Origin: Chelatococcus reniformis
GTDB taxonomy: Bacteria > Pseudomonadota > Alphaproteobacteria > Rhizobiales > Beijerinckiaceae
Assembly (NCBI RefSeq): GCF_014640075.1
Contig: NZ_BMGG01000003.1
Coordinates: forward strand, 10,885 to 67,756
Direction of reading: 5' to 3'
Length of the DNA stretch: 56,872 bases
Shown here: positions 42,444 through 50,339 of the stretch, in pieces
How the letters are laid out: each line of letters opens with the position of its first letter
How positions within the stretch are numbered: the first letter of the stretch is position 1
Notes under the pieces: generated by a model
The model's database searches: none
What the model saw: only the letters and a program-made list of their open reading frames with translations
Told to the model about the DNA's origin: nothing
Made by a program: the position numbers and the translations under genes

Positions 42444-43976
42444 ATGGATATCCAGCCATCCGCCGGTGCCGTCGGTGTCGAGACCGTCGGCATGACCATG
42501 CGCTTCGGGTCCTTCACGGCACTCGACGACGTCTCGATCAAGGTGAGCGCGGGCTCCTTCCACGCGCTGCTCGGTGAGAACGGCGCCGGCAAATCGACCC
42601 TGGTCAAGTGCATGATGGGCTTCTACCAGCCGACTGAGGGCCAGATGCTCGTCGGCAGCCGCGAGGCGACGATCGCCAGCCCAAGGGATGCGGACCGCCT
42701 GGGCCTCGGCATGGTCTATCAGCATTTCACGCTCGTGCCCTCGCTCACCGGCGCCGAAAACCTGGTAATCTCCCGGCCCGACGTGCCGCGGATCATCGCC
42801 TGGCCCAAGGAGCGCAAGGCGCTCGCCGCGTTCATGGACCGCATGCCGTTCAAGATCTCGCTCGACGCGCCGGTGCGCGAGCTTGCCGCCGGCGAGAAGC
42901 AGAAGCTCGAGATCATCAAGCAGCTTTACCTCGGCCGACGCTTCCTCGTGCTCGACGAGCCGACATCCGTGCTGACGCCGGGCGAGGCCGAAGAGCTGCT
43001 CGGCCTCGTGCGCGGCATGACCGAGCGGCGCCAGCTCACGGTGCTCATGATCAGTCACAAGTTCCATGAGGTGACCCAGTTCGCGGACGACGTCAGCGTG
43101 CTGCGCAAGGGCAAGCTCGCCGGCACGGGCCGGGTGGCGGAGCTCGACCACAAGGCGCTGGCCGCCATGATGATCGGCGATCAGCCGATCGCGCCGATCG
43201 ATAGCCGCCGCCCCACCCCCGCAGGGGCCGCGGCGGTTCTGAGCGTGACCGGGCTCAGCGCCAAGGATCGCTCGGGCCTCAAGTCGATCCGCATCGATGA
43301 CCTCACGGTCAGGGCGGGCGAGATCGTGGGCATAGCGGGTATCTCCGGCAACGGGCAGAAGGAGCTCCTGGAGGTGCTGGCGGGCCAGCGCGGGCGAGAG
43401 GCCGGGGAGGTCGCGGTCAAGGGCGAACCCTACGGGGCGACGCGCGCGCAGTCGCGCGATCGTCATGTCCGCTTCATCCCCGAGGAGCCGCTGCGCAATG
43501 CCTGCGTGCCGCGCATGACCGTGGCCGAGAATATCGGGCTGCGGACCTTCGACCTCGGTCCGGAAGGCAGGCCGGTCACCTGGATCAACAGCGGTGGTCT
43601 CAAGGCCCACGCGGCCAGGCTGGTGCAGCAGTTCAAGGTCAAGACCGCCTCGCTCGCCTCGCCCATCGAGGCGCTGTCGGGCGGCAACGTGCAGCGGGCG
43701 GTGCTGGCTCGCGAGCTCTCCGGCGAGGTCGACCTGCTGATCGTGTCGAACCCATGCTTCGGGCTCGACTTCGCCGCGGTTGCCGAGATCCGCGCCCGCA
43801 TCATGAAGGCGCGCAATGGCGGCGCAGCGGTGCTGCTGATGTCGGAGGATCTGGACGAGCTTCTGGAGCTCTCCGACCGCATCCTCGTCATGGCCGGCGG
43901 CCAACTCGTCTACGAGACATCAATCGCCGACGCCGACGTGCACGTCATCGGCGAGCACATGGCGAGCCGCCATTAG
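42444..43976 (+). CDS. BMP-type ABC importer ATPase (tandem domains)
   Basis: A 510-residue double ATPase starting six bases after the biuH stop. Domain 1 (about 15-245) has Walker A GENGAGKST, signature LAAGEKQKLEI and Walker B FLVLDEPTSVL. Domain 2 (about 265-505) has a degenerate Walker A (GISGNGQKEL), an intact LSGGNVQ signature and a changed Walker B (LLIVSNPCFGLD). One intact and one degenerate site is normal in this carbohydrate/nucleoside-type class, as is the tandem build. It powers the two permeases. Its TAG stop coincides with the edge of a repeat. Confidence 0.9.
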   Translation: MDIQPSAGAVGVETVGMTMRFGSFTALDDVSIKVSAGSFHALLGENGAGKSTLVKCMMGFYQPTEGQMLVGSREATIASPRDADRLGLGMVYQHFTLVPSLTGAENLVISRPDVPRIIAWPKERKALAAFMDRMPFKISLDAPVRELAAGEKQKLEIIKQLYLGRRFLVLDEPTSVLTPGEAEELLGLVRGMTERRQLTVLMISHKFHEVTQFADDVSVLRKGKLAGTGRVAELDHKALAAMMIGDQPIAPIDSRRPTPAGAAAVLSVTGLSAKDRSGLKSIRIDDLTVRAGEIVGIAGISGNGQKELLEVLAGQRGREAGEVAVKGEPYGATRAQSRDRHVRFIPEEPLRNACVPRMTVAENIGLRTFDLGPEGRPVTWINSGGLKAHAARLVQQFKVKTASLASPIEALSGGNVQRAVLARELSGEVDLLIVSNPCFGLDFAAVAEIRARIMKARNGGAAVLLMSEDLDELLELSDRILVMAGGQLVYETSIADADVHVIGEHMASRH

Positions 43977-44073
43977 GGCATGATCCCCAACAGTGGACGT
44001 CGGATTTTGACAATATCATTATTAAAGCAATGGCTTATATCGGGATCCTGATTCAAGAAACAATCATCCCGCC
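43974..44073. repeat. Diverged palindromic repeat starting at a stop codon
   Basis: Begins TAGGGCATGATCCCCAACAG and ends AATCATCCCGC. The right hairpin pairs CGGGAT (44041) and GATT with AATC and ATCCCG (44066). The organisation, GCATGATCC, an AGTGGACGTCGG core, then a closing hairpin, matches a repeat class common in Rhizobiales and parallels the other repeats in this window. Its first three bases are the ATPase stop codon. It is AT-richer than surrounding DNA. Confidence 0.65.
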
Positions 44074-44166
44074 GTAGCCGACCTGGGCCAGCGGTTTCCG
44101 GCCCGCCGCCGTGCTAGTCTGGAGACGGCTGCATCGGAGCCGCAGCCGTTCGATCGGGAGCAGCCG

Positions 44167-45699
44167 ATGGCCGCCGCACACCACGAGCCCCTTGCGGAGC
44201 CCGCGCAGGAGATCCTGCGGCGGCTGGGCGTGCCCCCGGCGGCCTACGCGAACGGCGAGCTGCGCACCATCAGTCCTATCGATGGCGGACAGATCGGCCG
44301 GGTCCGCATCGACGGTCCGGCGGACGCCGCCCGCAAGATCGAGGCGGCGCACGCGGCGTTCCAGGTCTGGCGGTCCGTGCCGGCGCCACGGCGCGGCGAA
44401 CTCGTCCGGCTGTTCGGCGAGGAGCTCAGGGCCGCCAAGGCAGACCTCGGGCGGTTGGTCTCGATCGAGGTCGGCAAGATCCCGTCGGAGGGCCTGGGCG
44501 AAGTCCAGGAGATGATCGACATCTGCGACTTCGCCGTCGGCCTGTCGCGTCAGCTCTACGGCCTCACCATCGCCACCGAGCGCCCCGGCCACCGCATGAT
44601 GGAGACCTGGCATCCGCTCGGGGTGGTCGGCGTCATCTCGGCGTTCAACTTCCCGGTGGCCGTGTGGTCGTGGAACGCGGCACTGGCGCTGGTCTGCGGC
44701 AATACGGTGGTGTGGAAGCCATCCGAGAAGGCGTCGCTCACGGCGCTCGCCACCCAGGCTATCCTTGCACGCGCGGTGACGCGGTTCGGCAGCGATGCCC
44801 CCGAGGGCTTGGCGGAGGTCATCGTCGGCGACCGGGCGGTCGGTGAAGTCCTGGTCGATCATCCCCAAGTGCCGCTCGTCTCGGCCACCGGATCCACCCG
44901 CATGGGTCGGGACGTCGGCCCGCGCCTCGCCAGGCGCTTTGCCCGCGCCATCCTCGAACTCGGCGGCAACAACGGCGCCATCGTCTGCCCGTCCGCCGAC
45001 CAGGACATGACCGTGCGAGCCGTCGCCTTCGCCGCCATGGGCACGGCCGGCCAGCGCTGCACGACCTTGCGCCGCCTCTTCGTACACGAAAGCGTCTATA
45101 ACCAGTTCGTGCCACGCCTGAAGGCCGCCTTCGGCAGCGTCGCCGTCGGCGACCCGCTGGCGACGACGGCGCTGGTCGGACCGCTGATCGACGCCGGGGC
45201 CTACGAGGCGATGCAGCAGGCGCTCGCCGCCGCCCGCCTGGCCGGCGGCTCCGTCGCCGGCGGCGAGCGCGTCGATCTCGGCCGCCCGGACGCCTATTAC
45301 GTCCGGCCGGCACTGGTCGAGATGCCCGAGCAGGCGGGCCCGGTGCTGGAGGAGACCTTCGCCCCGATCCTCTACGTAATGCCCTACACGGATTTCGAGG
45401 ATGCAGTGCGCAAGCACAACGCCGTGGCCGCCGGCCTGTCGTCCTCGGTGTTCACCCGTGACCTCGGCGAGGCGGAGCGCTTCCTGGCGAGCGAAGGCTC
45501 CGACTGCGGCATCGCCAACGTCAACATCGGCACCTCCGGCGCCGAGATCGGCGGGGCCTTCGGCGGCGAGAAGGAGACAGGCGGCGGCCGCGAGTCCGGC
45601 TCCGACGCCTGGAAGGCCTACATGCGGCGGGCCACCAACACGATCAACTATTCCAGGGCGCTGCCGCTGGCCCAGGGCGTCTCGTTCGACATCGACTGA
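44167..45699 (+). CDS. amaB: ALDH7-type dehydrogenase (L-piperidine-6-carboxylate / aminoadipate semialdehyde)
   Basis: A 510-residue aldehyde dehydrogenase. The ALDH7 group is marked by GTAGQRCTTLRRLFVHE around the catalytic Cys, LELGGNNGAIV with the general-base Glu, and the C-terminal NVNIGTSGAEIGGAFGGEKE then RESGSDAWKAYMRR. This class oxidises 2-aminoadipate 6-semialdehyde in equilibrium with piperidine-6-carboxylate, a step in lysine catabolism, in the cytoplasm with NAD+. No other lysine-catabolism gene is adjacent. It is separated from the importer operon by a repeat and is probably its own transcript. Confidence 0.87.
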   Translation: MAAAHHEPLAEPAQEILRRLGVPPAAYANGELRTISPIDGGQIGRVRIDGPADAARKIEAAHAAFQVWRSVPAPRRGELVRLFGEELRAAKADLGRLVSIEVGKIPSEGLGEVQEMIDICDFAVGLSRQLYGLTIATERPGHRMMETWHPLGVVGVISAFNFPVAVWSWNAALALVCGNTVVWKPSEKASLTALATQAILARAVTRFGSDAPEGLAEVIVGDRAVGEVLVDHPQVPLVSATGSTRMGRDVGPRLARRFARAILELGGNNGAIVCPSADQDMTVRAVAFAAMGTAGQRCTTLRRLFVHESVYNQFVPRLKAAFGSVAVGDPLATTALVGPLIDAGAYEAMQQALAAARLAGGSVAGGERVDLGRPDAYYVRPALVEMPEQAGPVLEETFAPILYVMPYTDFEDAVRKHNAVAAGLSSSVFTRDLGEAERFLASEGSDCGIANVNIGTSGAEIGGAFGGEKETGGGRESGSDAWKAYMRRATNTINYSRALPLAQGVSFDID

Positions 45700-45752
45700 G
45701 GCGGCACGGGCTTGGCCGGGTGCGATCGATCGCATCGACGGGCATGTCGGAT

Positions 45753-46709
45753 TCAGCCGGCGAGAAAACGCTGCACGAGATCGTTGAAGACCTCGGGCAC
45801 TTCCTCCGCCACGAAATGCCCGCTGTCCGCGGCGATCGCTCCGGTCAAACGGGGCGCCTTGCCGTGGAGCGCGTCAAATAGTCTGGAGCCGGCGCTGTGT
45901 TGGCCGCCGATGGTGAGGACCGGCATCGGCAGGGTCCGGTCGCCGAAGCTCGCAGCCAGCGCTGCGTCCTGCGGCAGAGCGCGATAGAAATTGAATCCCG
46001 CCGTCATTCCTCCCGGCTGCGCATAGAAGCGGGCGTATTCGGTGATCGCCTCCTCCGAGATCGCGTCCTTTCGGTGCGACCAGGCGCGCACCTGCGCGCG
46101 GATATAGGCGCGCTCCCGGCCCTCGGTGAGCATCTCGGGCACGTCCGGCGCCATATGGAATCCGTAGTGCCAGGCGCCGCCGCGCAGCGCGTCGGTGTTC
46201 TCCGTTCCGGGAATGAGGCAATCGACCAGGATGAGCTTGGCGACGCACGTGGGCTCGACATGGGCCAGCACGTAGGCAGCCTTGCCGCCCATGTCATGCG
46301 CCACGATATGGGCTTGCGCCACGCCCAGATGGGCCATCAGCGCTCTGGTGTCCTCGGCGATCGTGCGCTTGTCGTATCCCTCAGGCGTCCGTTCGGAAAG
46401 ACCGGTGCCTCGAAGGTCCGGGGCCACGACCGTATACGCCGCCGACAGCCGCCTGATGGTCTCGGACCAGGCGAACCAGGTCTGCGGCCAGCCGTGGAGC
46501 AGGATCACCAGCGGTCCCGATCCCGCAATGACGTAGTGCGCATCCATGCCGTTGATGCGCGCGAAGCGGCTCGCTGCCCCCGCCGGCAGCGGCGAGGGCG
46601 CCGCCTGGACGGCCCCGTCTTCGCGGCCCGCCGCGATCGTGGAGCGCGCGGGTCCGACAATCGCCGCCGAGGCGGCTCCCAAACACAATGCGCGGCGCCT
46701 GATGTCCAT
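45753..46709 (-). CDS. Secreted alpha/beta hydrolase (epoxide hydrolase-like)
   Basis: A 318-residue protein from ATG 46709. MDIRRRALCLGAASAAIVGP is a signal peptide of Sec or Tat style. The alpha/beta hydrolase body has the oxyanion motif LLHGWPQTWFAW, VVAPDLRGTGLSE, the nucleophile Asp in IVAHDMGGKAAYVLA, and the catalytic His in DSGHFVAEE. An Asp nucleophile points to epoxide hydrolase or dehalogenase chemistry rather than esterase. A LysR regulator is divergent 96 bases away and likely controls it. Confidence 0.85.
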   Translation of the reverse strand: MDIRRRALCLGAASAAIVGPARSTIAAGREDGAVQAAPSPLPAGAASRFARINGMDAHYVIAGSGPLVILLHGWPQTWFAWSETIRRLSAAYTVVAPDLRGTGLSERTPEGYDKRTIAEDTRALMAHLGVAQAHIVAHDMGGKAAYVLAHVEPTCVAKLILVDCLIPGTENTDALRGGAWHYGFHMAPDVPEMLTEGRERAYIRAQVRAWSHRKDAISEEAITEYARFYAQPGGMTAGFNFYRALPQDAALAASFGDRTLPMPVLTIGGQHSAGSRLFDALHGKAPRLTGAIAADSGHFVAEEVPEVFNDLVQRFLAG

Positions 46710-46788
46710 GTTCTCCCACCCGAGATGTCCGGCGCGCATGATTGTCGAGCAGCGTCCAGGCATCTACGGTCGTGGCGACATCACTCTC

Positions 46789-46803
46789 ATAACCGCCGGT
46801 TAT
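46789..46803. promoter_or_regulatory. LysR-type operator palindrome between hydrolase and lysR
   Basis: ATAACCGCCGGTTAT is a perfect 7+1+7 palindrome containing the T-N11-A signature of LysR-type recognition sites. It ends two bases before the LysR ATG and lies about 80 bases before the divergent hydrolase start. Binding there would repress its own gene and could activate the hydrolase. Confidence 0.6.
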
Positions 46804-46805
46804 TC

Positions 46806-47708
46806 ATGGACGTCACGTCAGCGCTGAAGGCCTTCGTTCGAACCGTCGAGAGGAGGTCGATGACGCGCGCCGCGCGCGATCTGGGCATCTCGCAGCCGGC
46901 CGTGAGCAAGCTTGTCCGCAAGCTGGAGGCGCACGTGGGCGTCAAGCTGCTCGAGCGGAACTCGCGCGCCCTGCGCACCACCGCCGAGGGCCTGCGTCTC
47001 TACGAGAGCTCCCAGCAGGCGCTGTCCGCCCTCGACTCGGCATTGGAGCAGATCCAGGGGGCCGCCGGTGCGATCGGCGGCGTGCTGCGCCTTCACGCGC
47101 CGGCATGCCTGGGCGAACGCCACCTTCACCGCATCGTCATGGCATTTCAGGATCTCCATCCTGAGGTCGCCGTCAGCCTGATCCTCGACAATCAGGGGGG
47201 CAATCTGGTGGACGAGAATGTCGATCTGGCGGTCCGCATGGGACGGCCAGCCGGTCAGGACCTGGTCACCAGAAAGGTCGGCCTGGTGGAGCGCATCCTG
47301 GTCGCCTCGCCCGACTATCTCCGCCGTCACGGCGCGCCGCGCAGTCCCGCCGATCTCGGCGACCATCGGTTGATCGTCACGGATGCAGCTCTCTCCGACC
47401 GGAAGACGCTCCGCCTGTGCACGGCGGAGGCCCCGGTCGAGATCCCGGTCCGCCCGTCGCTGACGACCAACAATGCCCGGGTTCTCGTCGATGCGCTGCG
47501 GGCCGGCCGAGGCGTCGGCACGACCCAGGTCTTGCTCGTGGCCGACGATCTCGCGGCGGGCCGCCTCACCCGTGTCCTCCCCCGCTACGAGATCGAGGCG
47601 ACCGAGCTTTACCTGGCGTATCCGTCGTCGCGGTTCCTTCGCCCGGCCGTTCGCGCCTTCATCGACTTCGCCGTCCCGGCGCTGCGCCGCATCGAGGGCG
47701 TCACCTAA
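46806..47708 (+). CDS. LysR-family transcriptional regulator
   Basis: A 300-residue regulator from ATG 46806. Residues 1-60 are the winged helix-turn-helix: ALKAFVRTVERRSMTRAARD, LGISQPAVSKLVRKLEAHVGVKLLERNSRAL. The effector domain (about 90-295) includes RLHAPACLGERHLHRIV and LVDENVDLAVRMGRPAGQDL, typical of the CrgA-like group. It is divergent from an alpha/beta hydrolase, its probable target, with a perfect palindrome next to its own start. The inducer is unknown. Confidence 0.92.
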   Translation: MDVTSALKAFVRTVERRSMTRAARDLGISQPAVSKLVRKLEAHVGVKLLERNSRALRTTAEGLRLYESSQQALSALDSALEQIQGAAGAIGGVLRLHAPACLGERHLHRIVMAFQDLHPEVAVSLILDNQGGNLVDENVDLAVRMGRPAGQDLVTRKVGLVERILVASPDYLRRHGAPRSPADLGDHRLIVTDAALSDRKTLRLCTAEAPVEIPVRPSLTTNNARVLVDALRAGRGVGTTQVLLVADDLAAGRLTRVLPRYEIEATELYLAYPSSRFLRPAVRAFIDFAVPALRRIEGVT

Positions 47709-47814
47709 AGCAAAACATCAGAGAAAACCTGTCGGATAACCGAAACTTGTCAGCAACTTAAGCCCCGTCCTTGAATCGAATTCGGAGGCCGTCGGCGGGG
47801 CGTCTCCGTCCGGT

Positions 47815-49029
47815 TCACACCGCGCGGCCCGGCCCGCGCAGCAGATCTCCGGCCGCCGCGGCAAGCACGCGCAGGCCCATGGCCAGGTCCTCCGGCTTGG
47901 TGTCCTCGCTCCAATGGTGGCTGATGCCGCCGATCGACGGCACGAACAGCATGCCCGTCGGCAGGCGCGGCGCCATGTATTGGGCGTCATGACCGGCTCC
48001 GGAAGGAAGGCTCGTCCAGCGTCCGGGCGTCAACGCCTCCGCGGCCGCGACGAAGGCTCGCTGCACGTCCACGTCGCAGAGCGCCGGTTTCGACTGACCC
48101 ACCACCTCGAGGGTGGCGACCGTGCGGTCGCGGCGGTTGCTTTCCCGCACGGCGCGCCGCAGCAGCGCGTCGAGCCGAGCCAGCACGTCCTCCGAGATGT
48201 CGCGGAACTGAAAGATCACCTCCGCTTCGCCTGGGATGATGTGCGGATCGCCGGGCCTCAGCGTGATGCCGCCGCAGGTCCAGACCGTGCGCTCGCCGCA
48301 ATGCTTGGGAAACTCCGCGTCGACCCAGGCGAGGGTGCGCACCGCGGCGAGGCCCGCGTCACGCCGCTCGATCATGGTCGTGCCGCCGGCGTGGTCCTGT
48401 TGGCCCTGAAAGCGGATGCGGTACTGCCAGATGGCGACGATACCGGTGACGACGCCGATCTGGTGATCGGCCGTCTCCAGCGTCGTTCCTTGTTCGATGT
48501 GGGCCTCCAGGAAGGCACGGTATCGCCCCGGCTCGAGCCGGATCCGAGGCTTGCCGGCGAGCCCGGCCTCGCTGAGCGCCTGGCGCAGCGGCTTGCCGTG
48601 GGTGCGGTTGGCGAGCGCGTCGATCTCCTCGTCGCCGAGCAGGCCGGTGAACGAGCGTGAGCCCAGGAACGGGCCGTAGTGCCCCTCCTCGTCGGCGAAG
48701 GCAATGACGTCGACCGCCAGCCCCGCCCGCGCCAGGGCGATCCCGGCGACCACGCCGTAAGCGCCGTCGAGCCAGCCCGCCTCGGTCTGGCTCTCGATAT
48801 GCGAGCCGACCAGGAGCTTGGGCCCGGGCGCCTGGTGACGGCCGATGACAGTACCGATCCCGTCGATCTCGGGCGTCAGGCCTACCTCCGTCATCCGAGC
48901 CATCAGCCAGCGGCGCGCCTCCATGTCGGCCTCGCCATAGGTCGGCCGGTCGACGCCGGTCTTGAAGGTGCCGATGCGTCTGAGATCCTGCAGGTCCGCA
49001 ATGAAGCGGTCGGTGTCAGCCGTGACCAT
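47815..49029 (-). CDS. M20-family Zn-dependent amidohydrolase (hydantoinase/carbamoylase type)
   Basis: A 404-residue protein with AGGTGAG ahead of ATG 49029. The family layout is clear: RRWLMARMTEVGLTPEIDGI, LLVGSHIESQTEAGWLDGAYG, VIAFADEEGHYGPFLGSRSF with its EE pair, FLEAHIEQGTTLE, DHAGGTTMIERRDA, and PSGAGHDAQYM with SHHWSED. Relatives hydrolyse N-carbamoyl amino acids or allantoate. In the first metal motif the usual HxD reads HIES, a Glu for Asp. It stands alone; with a biuret hydrolase 5 kb away a ureide-nitrogen theme is possible but not shown. Confidence 0.85.
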   Translation of the reverse strand: MVTADTDRFIADLQDLRRIGTFKTGVDRPTYGEADMEARRWLMARMTEVGLTPEIDGIGTVIGRHQAPGPKLLVGSHIESQTEAGWLDGAYGVVAGIALARAGLAVDVIAFADEEGHYGPFLGSRSFTGLLGDEEIDALANRTHGKPLRQALSEAGLAGKPRIRLEPGRYRAFLEAHIEQGTTLETADHQIGVVTGIVAIWQYRIRFQGQQDHAGGTTMIERRDAGLAAVRTLAWVDAEFPKHCGERTVWTCGGITLRPGDPHIIPGEAEVIFQFRDISEDVLARLDALLRRAVRESNRRDRTVATLEVVGQSKPALCDVDVQRAFVAAAEALTPGRWTSLPSGAGHDAQYMAPRLPTGMLFVPSIGGISHHWSEDTKPEDLAMGLRVLAAAAGDLLRGPGRAV

Positions 49030-49138
49030 GACTCACCTGGGCGCGTATCGCGTTGATCCACGGTCCGTTCTACCGCTCAGGCGGGCGGTCGTCTTTGCTG
49101 AGGCTACCGGACCATTCGGCCCAGAGTTGGCCCGCGGC

Positions 49139-49161
49139 CCCGTCCCCGTCCCCGTCCCCGT
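49139..49161. repeat. CCCCGT hexamer tandem repeat
   Basis: Nearly four head-to-tail copies of CCCCGT lie in the 160 bases between the SDR stop and the amidohydrolase start, upstream of the latter. Hexamer slippage here would change promoter spacing rather than a reading frame. Confidence 0.6.
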
Positions 49162-49191
49162 TTGGCAAGCTCGGTCGCGGCGGCCTTCAGC

Positions 49192-50235
49192 TCAGGCGCC
49201 AGCCCGGCGGCCTCTCACCGGCTCGAGCCGGATCAGGCTTTCCGCGGTGGCGACGATGGCCTCCTCGGACGAGCGCGGGGTCCAGCCGAGCACGCGCCTG
49301 GCTTTGTCGCTCGTCGCGTTCCTGATGATGCCGAGGTGCGGCACCGTTGCCCGGGCCGTCGGAACCCAGGGGCCAAGCAGGCGCACCAGCCAGTCCGGCA
49401 GGTCGTGGCGCGGCACGCGGCGCGCCCGCGCCGCGAGCCTCGCCCTGAGCACCTGCGCGATCGCCTGCAGCGACAGGTTGGGGCCGGCCGCCGCGATGAA
49501 GCGTTCCCCCTTGGCCTCGGGATGCGTCATCGCCGCGACATGCAGGTCGGCAACGTCGCGCGCATCGACGATGCCGAAATGAATCCGGGGGGTCGCGGGC
49601 ACGGCGCCGTCCAACATCGCCTTCACGAGCGTGACCGAGGTCGACAGATCCGGCCCCAGAACCGGCCCGAAGACTGCCACCGGGTTGACCACGGCAAGCT
49701 CGAGCCGGCCGCCGGCGTGGGCGACGAAGTCCCACGCCGCGCGCTCGGCCAGGGTCTTGGACTTCATGTACGGCTGCACGTCACGTCCGCTCGGATCCGT
49801 CCAGTCGGTCTCGTCGAAGGGCGTCGTCCGCGGTGCGTGTCCATAGCCGATCGCGGCGAACGAAGACGTCACCACCACGCGCTTGACACCTGCATCTCGT
49901 GCCGCACGCAGCACGCGCATCGTGCCGTCCCGTGCCGGGCCGATCAGTTCGTCCTCTCTATCCGGAGCCCTTGCAGGAAAGGGCGAGGCCACATGCAAGA
50001 CGTAATCGCAGCCGGCCACGGCCTGGGGCCAGCCGGCCTCCGCCATGAGGTCTGCAACGACGAAGGCCACCTCGCCGCCGCGGTCGGTGCCGCCCTGCCG
50101 CACCATGGCCCTCACCTCGTCCGCTCGGGCGAGGTTGCGCACCGTGGTGCGGACCTGATGGCCGGCGGCGAGGAGCGCCACGATGGTGTGACTGGCGATG
50201 AACCCGGAGCCGCCGGTCACCAGTACTGAACTCAT
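49192..50235 (-). CDS. NAD(P)-dependent extended SDR (aldehyde reductase / epimerase-like)
   Basis: A 347-residue protein from ATG 50235, chosen by AGGAG just upstream (a GTG two codons earlier is less likely). The Rossmann motif is VLVTGGSGFIASHTI; CDYVLHVASPFP, VVTSSFAAIGYG and the active-site YMKSK follow. This is the extended SDR group around dihydroflavonol-4-reductase and diverse aldehyde reductases. The C-terminal part has ATSDKARRVLGWTPRS, usual for the group. Substrate is unknown. It precedes the metal-efflux block in the opposite gene order but has no link to it. Confidence 0.88.
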   Translation of the reverse strand: MSSVLVTGGSGFIASHTIVALLAAGHQVRTTVRNLARADEVRAMVRQGGTDRGGEVAFVVADLMAEAGWPQAVAGCDYVLHVASPFPARAPDREDELIGPARDGTMRVLRAARDAGVKRVVVTSSFAAIGYGHAPRTTPFDETDWTDPSGRDVQPYMKSKTLAERAAWDFVAHAGGRLELAVVNPVAVFGPVLGPDLSTSVTLVKAMLDGAVPATPRIHFGIVDARDVADLHVAAMTHPEAKGERFIAAAGPNLSLQAIAQVLRARLAARARRVPRHDLPDWLVRLLGPWVPTARATVPHLGIIRNATSDKARRVLGWTPRSSEEAIVATAESLIRLEPVRGRRAGA

Positions 50236-50339
50236 GATCACTCCTGGTGCCGAAACGGGCTCCTGGATCGAGGCCTGCGAGCCGCCGCCAGCTACGATAA
50301 CCGGACGGCGTCTGCTTCGTCAGAGCTGCATCGGAGCGC

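Noticed and set aside
41700-43904. 734-codon minus-strand frame opposite biuH and the ATPase gene
   Set aside because: The opposite strand encodes clear enzymes with full motifs; this frame is low-complexity shadow.
45721-45734. TGCGATCGATCGCA palindrome after the ALDH gene considered as operator or terminator
   Set aside because: It lies between convergent genes, has no U-tract, and a single short GATC-rich palindrome could arise by chance.
47709-47814. Possible terminator between lysR and the M20 hydrolase gene
   Set aside because: The GCCCC and GGGGC segments are too far apart and the stem is short; no U-run follows.
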